Source: CAZNYN01 sp964422205 (lineage in GTDB: Bacteria > Synergistota > Synergistia > Synergistales > Synergistaceae). From it: a stretch of DNA of 6,029 nucleotides. This document shows, piece after piece, positions 1-5,048 of the stretch; the first letter of the stretch is position 1; each line of letters starts with the position of its first letter. The translations under genes were made by a program, and so were the position numbers. The DNA is taken from NCBI GenBank assembly GCA_964422205.1, contig CAYRAI010000069.1, forward strand, positions 1 through 6,029, written 5' to 3'. The notes beneath the pieces are model-generated. The model made no database searches and was not told the DNA's origin. It saw only the letters and a program-made list of their open reading frames with translations.

Positions 1-19
1 CACCGGCTAAACGAGCCAT
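1..19 (-). CDS. rpsM: 30S ribosomal protein S13, start only (partial)
   Basis: Only the first six codons are present, reading M-A-R-L-A-G before the gene runs off the left edge. This matches the S13 N-terminus (MARIAGV...). AGGAGG, shared with the end of rpmJ, lies upstream. S13 sits in the head of the small subunit and bridges to the large subunit. Its position directly after rpmJ is the usual start of the alpha operon (rpsM-rpsK-rpsD-rpoA-rplQ), so those genes are expected further left, which cannot be verified here. Confidence 0.9.
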
Positions 20-25
20 ACCCTG

Positions 26-151
26 CTACCTCCTTGCTCCCTGACGCTGTTTGTGACGCGGGTTTCTGCTGCATATTACGCGCACAACGCCATGGCGTTT
101 GATTATCCTACAATATTCACAAATAGGTTTGACCGACGGTCTTACTTTCAT
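26..151 (-). CDS. rpmJ: 50S ribosomal protein L36, zinc-binding form
   Basis: L36 is the smallest large-subunit protein and helps organise 23S rRNA. Reading the minus strand gives 41 codons beginning MKVRPSVKPI and ending PRHKQRQGARR, a clear L36. C11, C14, C27 and H33 form the zinc ribbon (CX2C-X12-C-X5-H), so this is the C+ (zinc) form. The ATG is preceded by AAGGAGG with a 9-nt spacer from GGAGG. The usual product ends at or near KQRQG (about 37-38 residues). Here three further codons, GCA AGG AGG, run on to TAG, and the two AGG codons are the Shine-Dalgarno of rpsM. Only 6 nt separate the stop from the rpsM ATG. Placement infA-rpmJ-rpsM is standard. Confidence 0.96.
   Translation of the reverse strand: MKVRPSVKPICEYCRIIKRHGVVRVICSRNPRHKQRQGARR
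28..34 (-). promoter_or_regulatory. Ribosome binding site of rpsM, written into the last rpmJ codons
   Basis: AGGAGGT on the minus strand consists of the last two sense codons (AGG AGG) of rpmJ plus the T of its TAG stop. It ends 8 nt before the rpsM ATG. This links L36 termination to S13 initiation and explains the short extra tail on L36. Confidence 0.8.
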
Positions 152-168
152 TAATGTAGACCTCCTTG

Positions 169-206
169 AAAAAACTTAGAATCCCTATGGCGGGATACAA
201 TCCTAA
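169..206 (-). terminator. Stem-loop plus T-tract between infA and rpmJ (possible attenuator)
   Basis: On the minus strand, TTAGG (206-202) can pair with TCTAA (180-176), including one G-U pair. Inside it ATCCC (196-192) pairs with GGGAT (185-181) around a GCCATA loop, leaving a 5-nt bulge (ATTGT) on the 5' side. One G then precedes six T residues (174-169). The shape resembles an intrinsic terminator, but the stems are short, AU-rich on the outside and bulged. Because essential rpmJ and rpsM lie downstream, partial termination or an RNA-processing role is more plausible than a full stop. It begins 6 nt after the infA stop codon, and the T-tract ends 1 nt before the rpmJ AAGGAGG. I infer this by eye, without an energy calculation. 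Confidence 0.35.
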
Positions 207-212
207 AATACA

Positions 213-431
213 TTACTTATACCTGTATGTTATCCGCCCACGTGTTAAATCGTAGGGCGAAAGCTGCAGAAGAACACGGTCGCCTGGAAGTATCCTAATA
301 AAATGCATGCGCATCTTTCCCGAGACGTGAGCCAGTATCTTGTGGCCATTTTCCAGTTCTACCCGGAACATGGCATTGGGCAGTGGCTCCACTACCTTGC
401 CTTTTACCTCAATTACTTCTTCTTTGGCCAT
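213..431 (-). CDS. infA: Translation initiation factor IF-1
   Basis: IF-1 binds the A-site of the 30S subunit during initiation and assists IF-2 and IF-3. The 72-residue product is exactly the usual bacterial length and is one S1/OB-fold domain. Diagnostic stretches are MAKEEVIEVKGKVVEPLPNAMFRVEL (split across strands 1-2), GHKILAHVSGKMRMHFIRILPGD (29-51) and a C-terminal LSPYDLTRGRITYRYK (57-72). The ATG gives the standard MAKE start. GGAGG lies 13 nt upstream within the end of the KOW gene, which is longer than ideal and is consistent with coupling. It is followed by the only sizeable intergenic gap in the window (61 nt). The stop is TAA. Confidence 0.98.
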   Translation of the reverse strand: MAKEEVIEVKGKVVEPLPNAMFRVELENGHKILAHVSGKMRMHFIRILPGDRVLLQLSPYDLTRGRITYRYK

Positions 432-440
432 GCAGTAGCC

Positions 441-761
441 TCAACCTCCCTGAATGCAAGATGTGTCGCTGTTTTGCAGAATTGCGGTAACACTCTGACT
501 CAACCAGCCGTTGTCCAGAGGTTTCCCACCAGCAACACGCCCGGCCACATCTTCGAGATTCATTAGTGTCCTCTGAAGGTGCAAAATATTTTTTTTCTTA
601 GGGCGCTCGACACGGTAATTTCTTCCGTCTGCGATATATACCCTATCAAGACCTTCAGCGCCCACCACGACAAACTGTGTTCCAGTATGCTTACCACGGC
701 GGACTATAACAACATCGCCTGTTCTGAAATTCCTCTCCGGCACGGCGGGGTTTACTCCCAT
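441..761 (-). CDS. KOW-domain RNA-binding protein, L14e-like
   Basis: A 106-residue basic protein with a KOW-type beta-barrel at the N-terminus: GDVVIVRRGKHTGTQFVVVG at about 15-34, then LDRVYIADGRNYRVERPKKKN (38-58). This resembles the small KOW proteins found between map and infA in clostridia-like genomes, distantly related to archaeal/eukaryotic L14e. Such proteins are presumed to bind rRNA, but I know of no assigned function, so the role is inferred from domain and context. The remaining 45 residues lack a motif I recognise. The start is uncertain. The ATG at 761 overlaps the end of map by 10 nt, with GGAG 16 nt upstream. A GTG at 743 (codon 7) lies 8 nt past the map stop with GGGAG 11 nt upstream, and would give a 100-residue protein starting directly before the KOW strand. 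The last codons (GGA GGT TGA) carry the infA ribosome binding site. Confidence 0.85.
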   Translation of the reverse strand: MGVNPAVPERNFRTGDVVIVRRGKHTGTQFVVVGAEGLDRVYIADGRNYRVERPKKKNILHLQRTLMNLEDVAGRVAGGKPLDNGWLSQSVTAILQNSDTSCIQGG

Positions 762-1522
762 GGCGTCAGTATTTCAACTCCGTCATCCGTTACAAGAAGA
801 CTGTTTTCAAAGTGAGCGGCATCACTGCCGTCGGCTGTTACAACAGTCCACCCGTCCTTCAGGTTCTTAACTTCTTCAGCTCCTGTCATGACCATCGGCT
901 CAACGCAAAAGGTCATTCTGGACTTTAAAGTTATTCCGCTTCCGGGCTTGCCGTAGTTAGGAACTTGCGGAGCTTCGTGAAGTTTACGTCCGATACCGTG
1001 TCCGGCGTAATCTCTTACAAGTCCGAACCCGGCCGGCGCGACGGTACTTTCGACTGCGTATCCCACATCGCCCAATGTTGCTCCGGGCTTTATGGCAGCC
1101 ATTCCCTCGTGCAGTGAAGCCAAAGTGATATCGAGCAGCCGCTGTCGATCCTCACTTATTTTGCCTACTGCAAAGGTACAGGCGGCATCGCCAAAGTATC
1201 CGTCTATAGATGCTCCCGTATCAATACTGATGATGTCTCCCTCTTGAAGAATTCTGTTTCTCGAAGGAATTCCGTGTACGACCTCTTCATTTACAGAAGC
1301 ACAGATTGTTCCCGGAAAAGGAACGGAAACCCATGGAACTTTGTATCCCTTAAAGGCGGGTTTCGCTCCGGCTTTTAATACCAGATTCTCTGCCGCCTCG
1401 TCAAGGGTAAGAGTATCTATACCCGGTTTTACCATGTCTCTCATCAGTTTTAAGATATCAGCTACGATCATTCCTGCCCGACGCATTTTTGCAAGGTCAC
1501 GATCGCTTTTGAAGGTTATCAT
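752..1522 (-). CDS. map: Methionine aminopeptidase, type I
   Basis: This cytosolic metalloprotease removes the initiator methionine from nascent proteins whose second residue is small. The 256-residue product has the whole pita-bread fold with no N-terminal zinc-finger extension, as in the short E. coli-type enzyme. All five dinuclear metal ligands are present: D101 (IDTGAS), D112 (GDAACTF), H175 (AGHGIG), E208 (FCVEP) and E239 (HFENS). H83 (VVHGIP) and H182 (LHEAP) match the catalytic histidines. Every position is offset by +4 from E. coli numbering (97/108/171/204/235, 79 and 178), so no internal indel is seen between them. The ATG overlaps the adk stop. A GAGGAG motif lies 12 nt upstream inside adk codons, rather far away. 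The TAA lies within the next gene's annotated start region. Confidence 0.98.
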   Translation of the reverse strand: MITFKSDRDLAKMRRAGMIVADILKLMRDMVKPGIDTLTLDEAAENLVLKAGAKPAFKGYKVPWVSVPFPGTICASVNEEVVHGIPSRNRILQEGDIISIDTGASIDGYFGDAACTFAVGKISEDRQRLLDITLASLHEGMAAIKPGATLGDVGYAVESTVAPAGFGLVRDYAGHGIGRKLHEAPQVPNYGKPGSGITLKSRMTFCVEPMVMTGAEEVKNLKDGWTVVTADGSDAAHFENSLLVTDDGVEILTPWE

Positions 1523-2169
1523 TTACAGCTGCAGCTCCTCTGTTCGAGAAGTTTCAGTACAGCATCTTTTCCGCCTGTCGCGTCAACGGTAAGAAGGAGT
1601 CCCTTCTTGCTGTAGTAAGCGATAAGAGGTGCTGTCTGTTCGTGGAAGACGGAGAGACGGTTGCGGATAACGCTTTCTTTATCGTCATCACGCTGAATTA
1701 CTTCGCCTCCGCACTTGTCACAGACACCATCAACTTTTGTAGGCTTGAAGAGCGTGTTGTAAATTTCACCGCAGGATTTGCATCCTCTTCTGGTCGTAAG
1801 TCTCTGCACAACGACTTCGTCGTCTACATTTAACTCTACAACCGCGTCCAGCGAGATTCCAAGTTTTTCAAGCAAAAGGTCAAGAGCCTCAGCCTGAGGT
1901 GTTGTCCTGGGGAATCCGTCAAGCAAAAAGCCTTCTTTGCAGTCAGGCTCCTGGAGACGTGATTCCACCATCGCTATGATAACCTCGTCGGGGACAAGTT
2001 TACCGGCATCCATGTAGCCTTTTGCATTTTTCCCAAGCTCGGTGCCTGCTTTGACATTGGCTCTAAGTATATCTCCTGTGGAGATATGTGCTATGGGATA
2101 TTTACTTTTTATGCTCTCAGCCTGGGTTCCCTTTCCTGCTCCGGGTGCACCTACAAGAATAATTCTCAT
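1519..2169 (-). CDS. adk: Adenylate kinase, zinc-LID type
   Basis: This cytosolic enzyme converts ATP + AMP to 2 ADP and balances the adenylate pool. The 216 residues fit the long-LID bacterial form. The P-loop is GAPGAGKGT (7-15), with K13 as the phosphate-binding lysine. STGDILR (30-36) lies in the AMP-binding region and DGFPRT (84-89) contains the AMP-site arginine R88. The LID (about 125-162) carries C130, C133, C150 and C153 as CX2C-X16-CX2C, a structural zinc site, followed by RDDD (160-163) and R171. The ATG has GGAGG 6 nt upstream (2180-2176). An unusual C-terminal RSCSCK tail is encoded by a small AGCTGC/AGCTGT repeat just before the stop. The TGA overlaps the map ATG as ATGA, suggesting coupled translation. 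Confidence 0.98.
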   Translation of the reverse strand: MRIILVGAPGAGKGTQAESIKSKYPIAHISTGDILRANVKAGTELGKNAKGYMDAGKLVPDEVIIAMVESRLQEPDCKEGFLLDGFPRTTPQAEALDLLLEKLGISLDAVVELNVDDEVVVQRLTTRRGCKSCGEIYNTLFKPTKVDGVCDKCGGEVIQRDDDKESVIRNRLSVFHEQTAPLIAYYSKKGLLLTVDATGGKDAVLKLLEQRSCSCK

Positions 2170-2183
2170 TTTATGCCTCCTGA

Positions 2184-3476
2184 TTACAGTCTGAGAAGCC
2201 CGCTCTTTGAGCCGCGGCGCTTCAATATTCCTTCGTAGTGGCGCATGAGGAGCTGACCTTCAATCTGATGGACAGTATCAAGCGCTACACCTACGACTAT
2301 TATGACTGCTGTTCCGCCAAAATAGAAAGTGTTAATGTTCATGAGCCCGGTCATAAGGGTCGGGACTACTGCTACGATTGCAAGAGCTATTGCTCCGCCG
2401 AGCGTGATGCGTCCCATGACTTTTTCGATGTAGTCTGTGGTGGGTCTGCCGGGGCGAATGCCGAGGATGAACCCGCCGTTCTTCTTCATGTTGTTGGAGA
2501 TATCATCAGGCTTGAATACGACTGCCGTGTAGAAATATGAGAAGAACACTATCATGGCTACATAAAGAACCATATAAACAGGGCTGCTTGGGCTGAATGC
2601 TTTCTGTACGGCCTGAGCGGCTCCGCCCTGGAAAAATCCCGCTATTGTGTAGGGGAAGAGGAGGACAGATGACGCAAAGATTATAGGAATAACGCCAGCG
2701 GTGTTAACTCTGAGCGGTATGAAACTGCTCTGTCCGCCGTACATTTTATTCCCGACCATACGCTTGGCATACTGCACGGGCAAACGGCGCTGTCCTTCCT
2801 GAAGCATAACGCATCCGGCAACTACAGCCAACATTATGGCTATTGCAAGAAGAACAACAAGGAAATTCATTTCGCCGAGTCTTACCAGAGTAAAGGTACG
2901 TACAATAGCCTCTGGTATTCTGACAACTATACCGGCAAAGATAAGCAGAGATATTCCGTTACCGATTCCATGGTCAGACATAACCTCTCCAAGCCACATA
3001 ACTGCGACTGCACCTGTTGTGAGAGTTGCAGCTACAAGAGCGAGGTCAAGCCAGCTCCCTGTGAATATTCCCAGGTTTCTAAGCCAGCCTGTCATGCCGA
3101 CAGCCTGAATCAGGGCGAAAAATATTGTTCCGTAACGTGTAAACTGAACAACCTTTTTACGCCCTTCTTCTCCCTCTTTCTGCATCTTTTCAAGCGAAGG
3201 AACAACGACAGCCAAAAGCTGCATTACAATGCTTGCGTTGATGTAGGGAGTTACGCCGAGTGCAAATATGCTGAATCTGCTCAGCGCTCCTCCTGCAAAG
3301 AGGTCCAGGAACCCCAGAACGCCGCCCTGCTCAAACAATCTTCCTAAGGCAGCCGCGTCAACCCCGGGGGTTGGCACGTGAGCACCAAGGCGATAGACGA
3401 ACAAAGCGGCAAGAGTAAACAGTATCCGCCGCTTAAGATCAGGCAGTCTGAAGGCATCCCGGAAGGAGTCGATCAC
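2184..3476 (-). CDS. secY: Preprotein translocase subunit SecY (GTG start)
   Basis: SecY forms the protein-conducting channel of the SecYEG translocon in the cytoplasmic membrane, working with SecA for secreted proteins and with SRP/FtsY and the ribosome for membrane proteins. The 430-residue product shows ten hydrophobic segments at roughly 17-35, 70-93, 115-135, 144-164, 173-192, 206-226, 262-283, 300-322, 358-376 and 384-402. GVTPYINASIVMQLL (74-88) is the classic TM2 signature. The cytoplasmic loop near 333-354 carries IRPGRPT with its conserved arginines, a SecA/ribosome contact. The start is GTG, giving MIDSFRDAFRLPDLKRRI, which fits the family N-terminus (M..f.naf.ipdlr.ri). GAGGTGAT lies 5 nt upstream. 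No truncation is seen. Placement after rplO is standard, and adk follows after 14 nt. Confidence 0.98.
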   Translation of the reverse strand: MIDSFRDAFRLPDLKRRILFTLAALFVYRLGAHVPTPGVDAAALGRLFEQGGVLGFLDLFAGGALSRFSIFALGVTPYINASIVMQLLAVVVPSLEKMQKEGEEGRKKVVQFTRYGTIFFALIQAVGMTGWLRNLGIFTGSWLDLALVAATLTTGAVAVMWLGEVMSDHGIGNGISLLIFAGIVVRIPEAIVRTFTLVRLGEMNFLVVLLAIAIMLAVVAGCVMLQEGQRRLPVQYAKRMVGNKMYGGQSSFIPLRVNTAGVIPIIFASSVLLFPYTIAGFFQGGAAQAVQKAFSPSSPVYMVLYVAMIVFFSYFYTAVVFKPDDISNNMKKNGGFILGIRPGRPTTDYIEKVMGRITLGGAIALAIVAVVPTLMTGLMNINTFYFGGTAVIIVVGVALDTVHQIEGQLLMRHYEGILKRRGSKSGLLRL

Positions 3477-3477
3477 G

Positions 3478-3924
3478 TTATATCACCTCAGCCTTTCCGC
3501 CTGCCGCTTCTATTTTCTTCACGGCTGATGCGCTGAAGGCGTTGGCACGAACTGTAAGATTTTTGGAGATTTCTCCAACACCGAGTATTTTTACTGGTTT
3601 GTCAGAACCTGAAATGAGACGGAGCTCGCTGAGAGCTGCGGCATCGATTTCTGTTCCGGCGTCAAAGCGCTCTTCAAGGTCTGCAATGTTAACGACCTCG
3701 TACTTAACCGCAAAGCGGAAATTGCTGAATCCGCGCTTTGGCATACGACGTGCCAAGGGCATCTGTCCGCCTTCAAAATTGGCTTTGATCGATACGCCTG
3801 CACGTGCCTTCTGTCCTTTGTGACCTTTGCCGGCGGTCTTGCCCTGACCGCTGCCAAGACCCTGACCAAGGCGCTTCTTCTTTTTGCGTGAGCCCGGTAC
3901 GGGGCTCAGTTCATGAAGATTCAT
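3478..3924 (-). CDS. rplO: 50S ribosomal protein L15
   Basis: L15 is a 23S rRNA-binding protein that threads a long basic, glycine-rich N-terminal extension into the large subunit. The 148 residues match the family length. MNLHELSPVPGSRKKKKRLG is followed by the glycine/lysine-rich GSGQGKTAGKGHKGQKAR (24-41), FEGGQMPLARRMPKRGF (50-66), and a globular C-terminal domain with VKILGVGEISKNLTVRA (111-127) and a final KKIEAAGGKAEVI. The ATG has GGAGG 7 nt upstream, placed directly after the rpmD TAG. The last codons (GAG GTG ATA) double as the secY ribosome binding site, and the TAA is 1 nt from the secY GTG. Confidence 0.98.
   Translation of the reverse strand: MNLHELSPVPGSRKKKKRLGQGLGSGQGKTAGKGHKGQKARAGVSIKANFEGGQMPLARRMPKRGFSNFRFAVKYEVVNIADLEERFDAGTEIDAAALSELRLISGSDKPVKILGVGEISKNLTVRANAFSASAVKKIEAAGGKAEVI
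3482..3489 (-). promoter_or_regulatory. Ribosome binding site for the secY GTG start, inside the rplO end
   Basis: GAGGTGAT, an eight-base match to the anti-Shine-Dalgarno, is encoded by the final Glu-Val-Ile codons of rplO. It lies 5 nt before the secY GTG, with the rplO TAA in between. It supports the GTG start and coupled translation of secY with L15. Confidence 0.85.
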
Positions 3925-3936
3925 GGCAGTACCTCC

Positions 3937-4119
3937 CTATTCCTCGACGGACCATTCCAGCAGATGGCAGACGGAGTTAACCATTCCGCGAATCTGAGGG
4001 GAATCCTGATGATAGACTGTCTCGTTCAGTCTGTGAAGACCGAGCGCCTTTATTATTCTCTCCTGACGGGGAGGACGTCCTATCGTGCTTTTTTTCCATG
4101 TTATGCGAAGTTTTGCCAT
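3937..4119 (-). CDS. rpmD: 50S ribosomal protein L30
   Basis: L30 is a small 23S rRNA-binding protein of the large subunit. The 60-residue product has the usual bacterial length and the family pattern: a first beta strand (KLRITWKKSTIGRP, 3-16), then LGLHRLNETV (26-35), then the DSPQIRGMVNSVCHLLEW segment (39-56). The ATG gives the expected MAKLRI start, with GGAGG 8 nt upstream that overlaps the rpsE stop (TAGGAGG). Position between rpsE and rplO is the standard spc order. The stop is TAG, again running into the next Shine-Dalgarno. rpmD is absent from some bacterial lineages, so its presence is a mild taxonomic marker. Confidence 0.97.
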   Translation of the reverse strand: MAKLRITWKKSTIGRPPRQERIIKALGLHRLNETVYHQDSPQIRGMVNSVCHLLEWSVEE

Positions 4120-4131
4120 CGTAGTTACCTC

Positions 4132-4650
4132 CTAGGCTTCCTTACGCTCTTTGCCGCGAAGACGACGAACTTCCTCGGGTGTGCGAAGGTTCTTTACCGC
4201 TTCCATTGTCGCGTAAGCAACATTGATAGGGTTGGAGGTTCTTCCGATTGACTTCGTAAGAATGTCTTTGACTCCGCCCAATTCCATTATTGCACGGACA
4301 GAGCCGCCGGCAATAACTCCCGTACCGGCTGCTGCGGGGCGAAGAAGAACTTCTGCCGCACCGAATTTGCCGATAATGGGATGGGGAACTGTATGTCCGA
4401 CCTTTTTGAGGTCGATCATGTTCTTCTTCGCATGCTCTATGGCCTTGCGCATAGCTTCGGAAATTTCCTTAGCTTTTCCCATGCCGAGTCCAACCTGACC
4501 TACACCGTCACCGACAACCACAAGCACGCTGAAGCGGAAGCGTTTTCCGCCTTTTACAACCTTGCTGACGCGGTTGATGGAAACGATACGCTCAAGCAGT
4601 TCAAGTCCCTTGCTGCTGTAAGATTTGTTATTCTGTGTCTCTTTCGCCAC
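4132..4650 (-). CDS. rpsE: 30S ribosomal protein S5 (GTG start)
   Basis: S5 sits on the back of the small subunit near the mRNA entry and helix 34, and contributes to decoding accuracy. The 172-residue product has the N-terminal double-stranded-RNA-binding-like domain at about 16-82, including the NRVSKVVKGGKRF loop (26-38) and VGDGVGQVGLGMGKAKE (46-62). The C-terminal domain (about 90-160) includes AAAGTGVIAGGSVRAI (106-121). The loop at 26-38 is where spectinomycin-resistance changes map in other bacteria; it looks like the ordinary form. The start is GTG, giving the family-typical MAKE N-terminus, with GGAGGAGG ending 9 nt upstream. The gene follows rplR by 16 nt and ends in TAG inside the rpmD Shine-Dalgarno. 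Confidence 0.98.
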   Translation of the reverse strand: MAKETQNNKSYSSKGLELLERIVSINRVSKVVKGGKRFRFSVLVVVGDGVGQVGLGMGKAKEISEAMRKAIEHAKKNMIDLKKVGHTVPHPIIGKFGAAEVLLRPAAAGTGVIAGGSVRAIMELGGVKDILTKSIGRTSNPINVAYATMEAVKNLRTPEEVRRLRGKERKEA

Positions 4651-4659
4651 GTTTCTCTG

Positions 4660-4667
4660 CCTCCTCC
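4660..4667 (-). promoter_or_regulatory. Ribosome binding site for the rpsE GTG start, fused to the rplR stop
   Basis: GGAGGAGG begins with the last base of the rplR TAG stop, reading TAGGAGGAGG, and ends 9 nt before the GTG start of rpsE. A ribosome terminating on rplR stands on the binding site of the next gene, which favours coupling. Confidence 0.85.
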
Positions 4668-5032
4668 TAGAACTTCAGGCCGGCTTCACGTGCCGCGTCT
4701 GCCAGAACTTTGACTCTGCCATGATAGACATGTCCGCCTCTGTCAAATACGACCTCTGTGATACCATGGGCCAGAGCACGCTCAGCGACTAACTTGCCTA
4801 TTGCTTTTGCTGCATCCTGGTTTCCTGTGCCCTTGACGTCCTTAAATGCCTGCTCCATTGTAGAAGCAGCAACAAGAGTCGCTCCCTTTGTGTCATCGAT
4901 TACCTGAGCATATATATGCTTTGAGCTTCCGAAGACAGCAAGACGCGGACGCTCCTGTGTGCCGGAGAGATGTCTCCTAAGACGGCGGTGGCGGAGCTCG
5001 CGCATTACATTACGACTGCGATTACTAATCAA
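4667..5032 (-). CDS. rplR: 50S ribosomal protein L18 (TTG start)
   Basis: L18 binds 5S rRNA and anchors it to the central protuberance of the large subunit. The 121-residue product has the arginine-rich N-terminus (residues 5-22) followed by SGTQERPRLAVFGSSKHIYAQ at about 23-43. A core follows with DRGGHVYHGRVKVLADAAREAGLKF at the C-terminus (97-121), all typical of bacterial L18. The chosen start codon is TTG. GAGGTGA lies 6 nt upstream (5045-5039), and translation from TTG gives MISNRSRN, matching the usual family N-terminus (MI.k.sRN). The next in-frame ATG (codon 10) would remove part of the basic rRNA-binding tail and has no obvious Shine-Dalgarno. It ends in TAG, which is fused to the rpsE ribosome binding site. 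Confidence 0.97.
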   Translation of the reverse strand: MISNRSRNVMRELRHRRLRRHLSGTQERPRLAVFGSSKHIYAQVIDDTKGATLVAASTMEQAFKDVKGTGNQDAAKAIGKLVAERALAHGITEVVFDRGGHVYHGRVKVLADAAREAGLKF

Positions 5033-5038
5033 CGTCCT

Positions 5039-5045
5039 TCACCTC
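5039..5045 (-). promoter_or_regulatory. Ribosome binding site deciding the rplR TTG start
   Basis: GAGGTGA on the minus strand sits 6 nt before the TTG at 5032, immediately after the rplF stop region. It pairs strongly with the 16S rRNA 3' end and is the main reason, with the L18 N-terminal match, to accept a TTG start. Confidence 0.85.
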
Positions 5046-5048
5046 GCC

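Noticed and set aside
2051..2073. Possible antisense promoter inside adk: TTGACA followed by TATATC on the plus strand
   Set aside because: The spacing between the two boxes is about 11 nt instead of about 17, and there is no gene downstream on that strand.
2970..3347. Plus-strand open frame of 125 codons opposite secY, and other plus-strand frames of 60-112 codons across the window
   Set aside because: They lie wholly opposite well-recognised genes, have no credible family resemblance, and are explained by the codon bias of the real minus-strand genes.
3591..3869. Minus-strand frame of 92 codons inside rplO in a shifted frame
   Set aside because: L15 is intact over the same bases, the alternative product is a low-information Arg/Ser/Leu-rich sequence, and no separate ribosome binding site stands out.
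4078..4096. T-rich run on the plus strand near the rpmD start that could look like a terminator tail
   Set aside because: It is the complement of the Lys-Lys codons of rpmD (TWKKS) and no stem-loop precedes it in a useful orientation.
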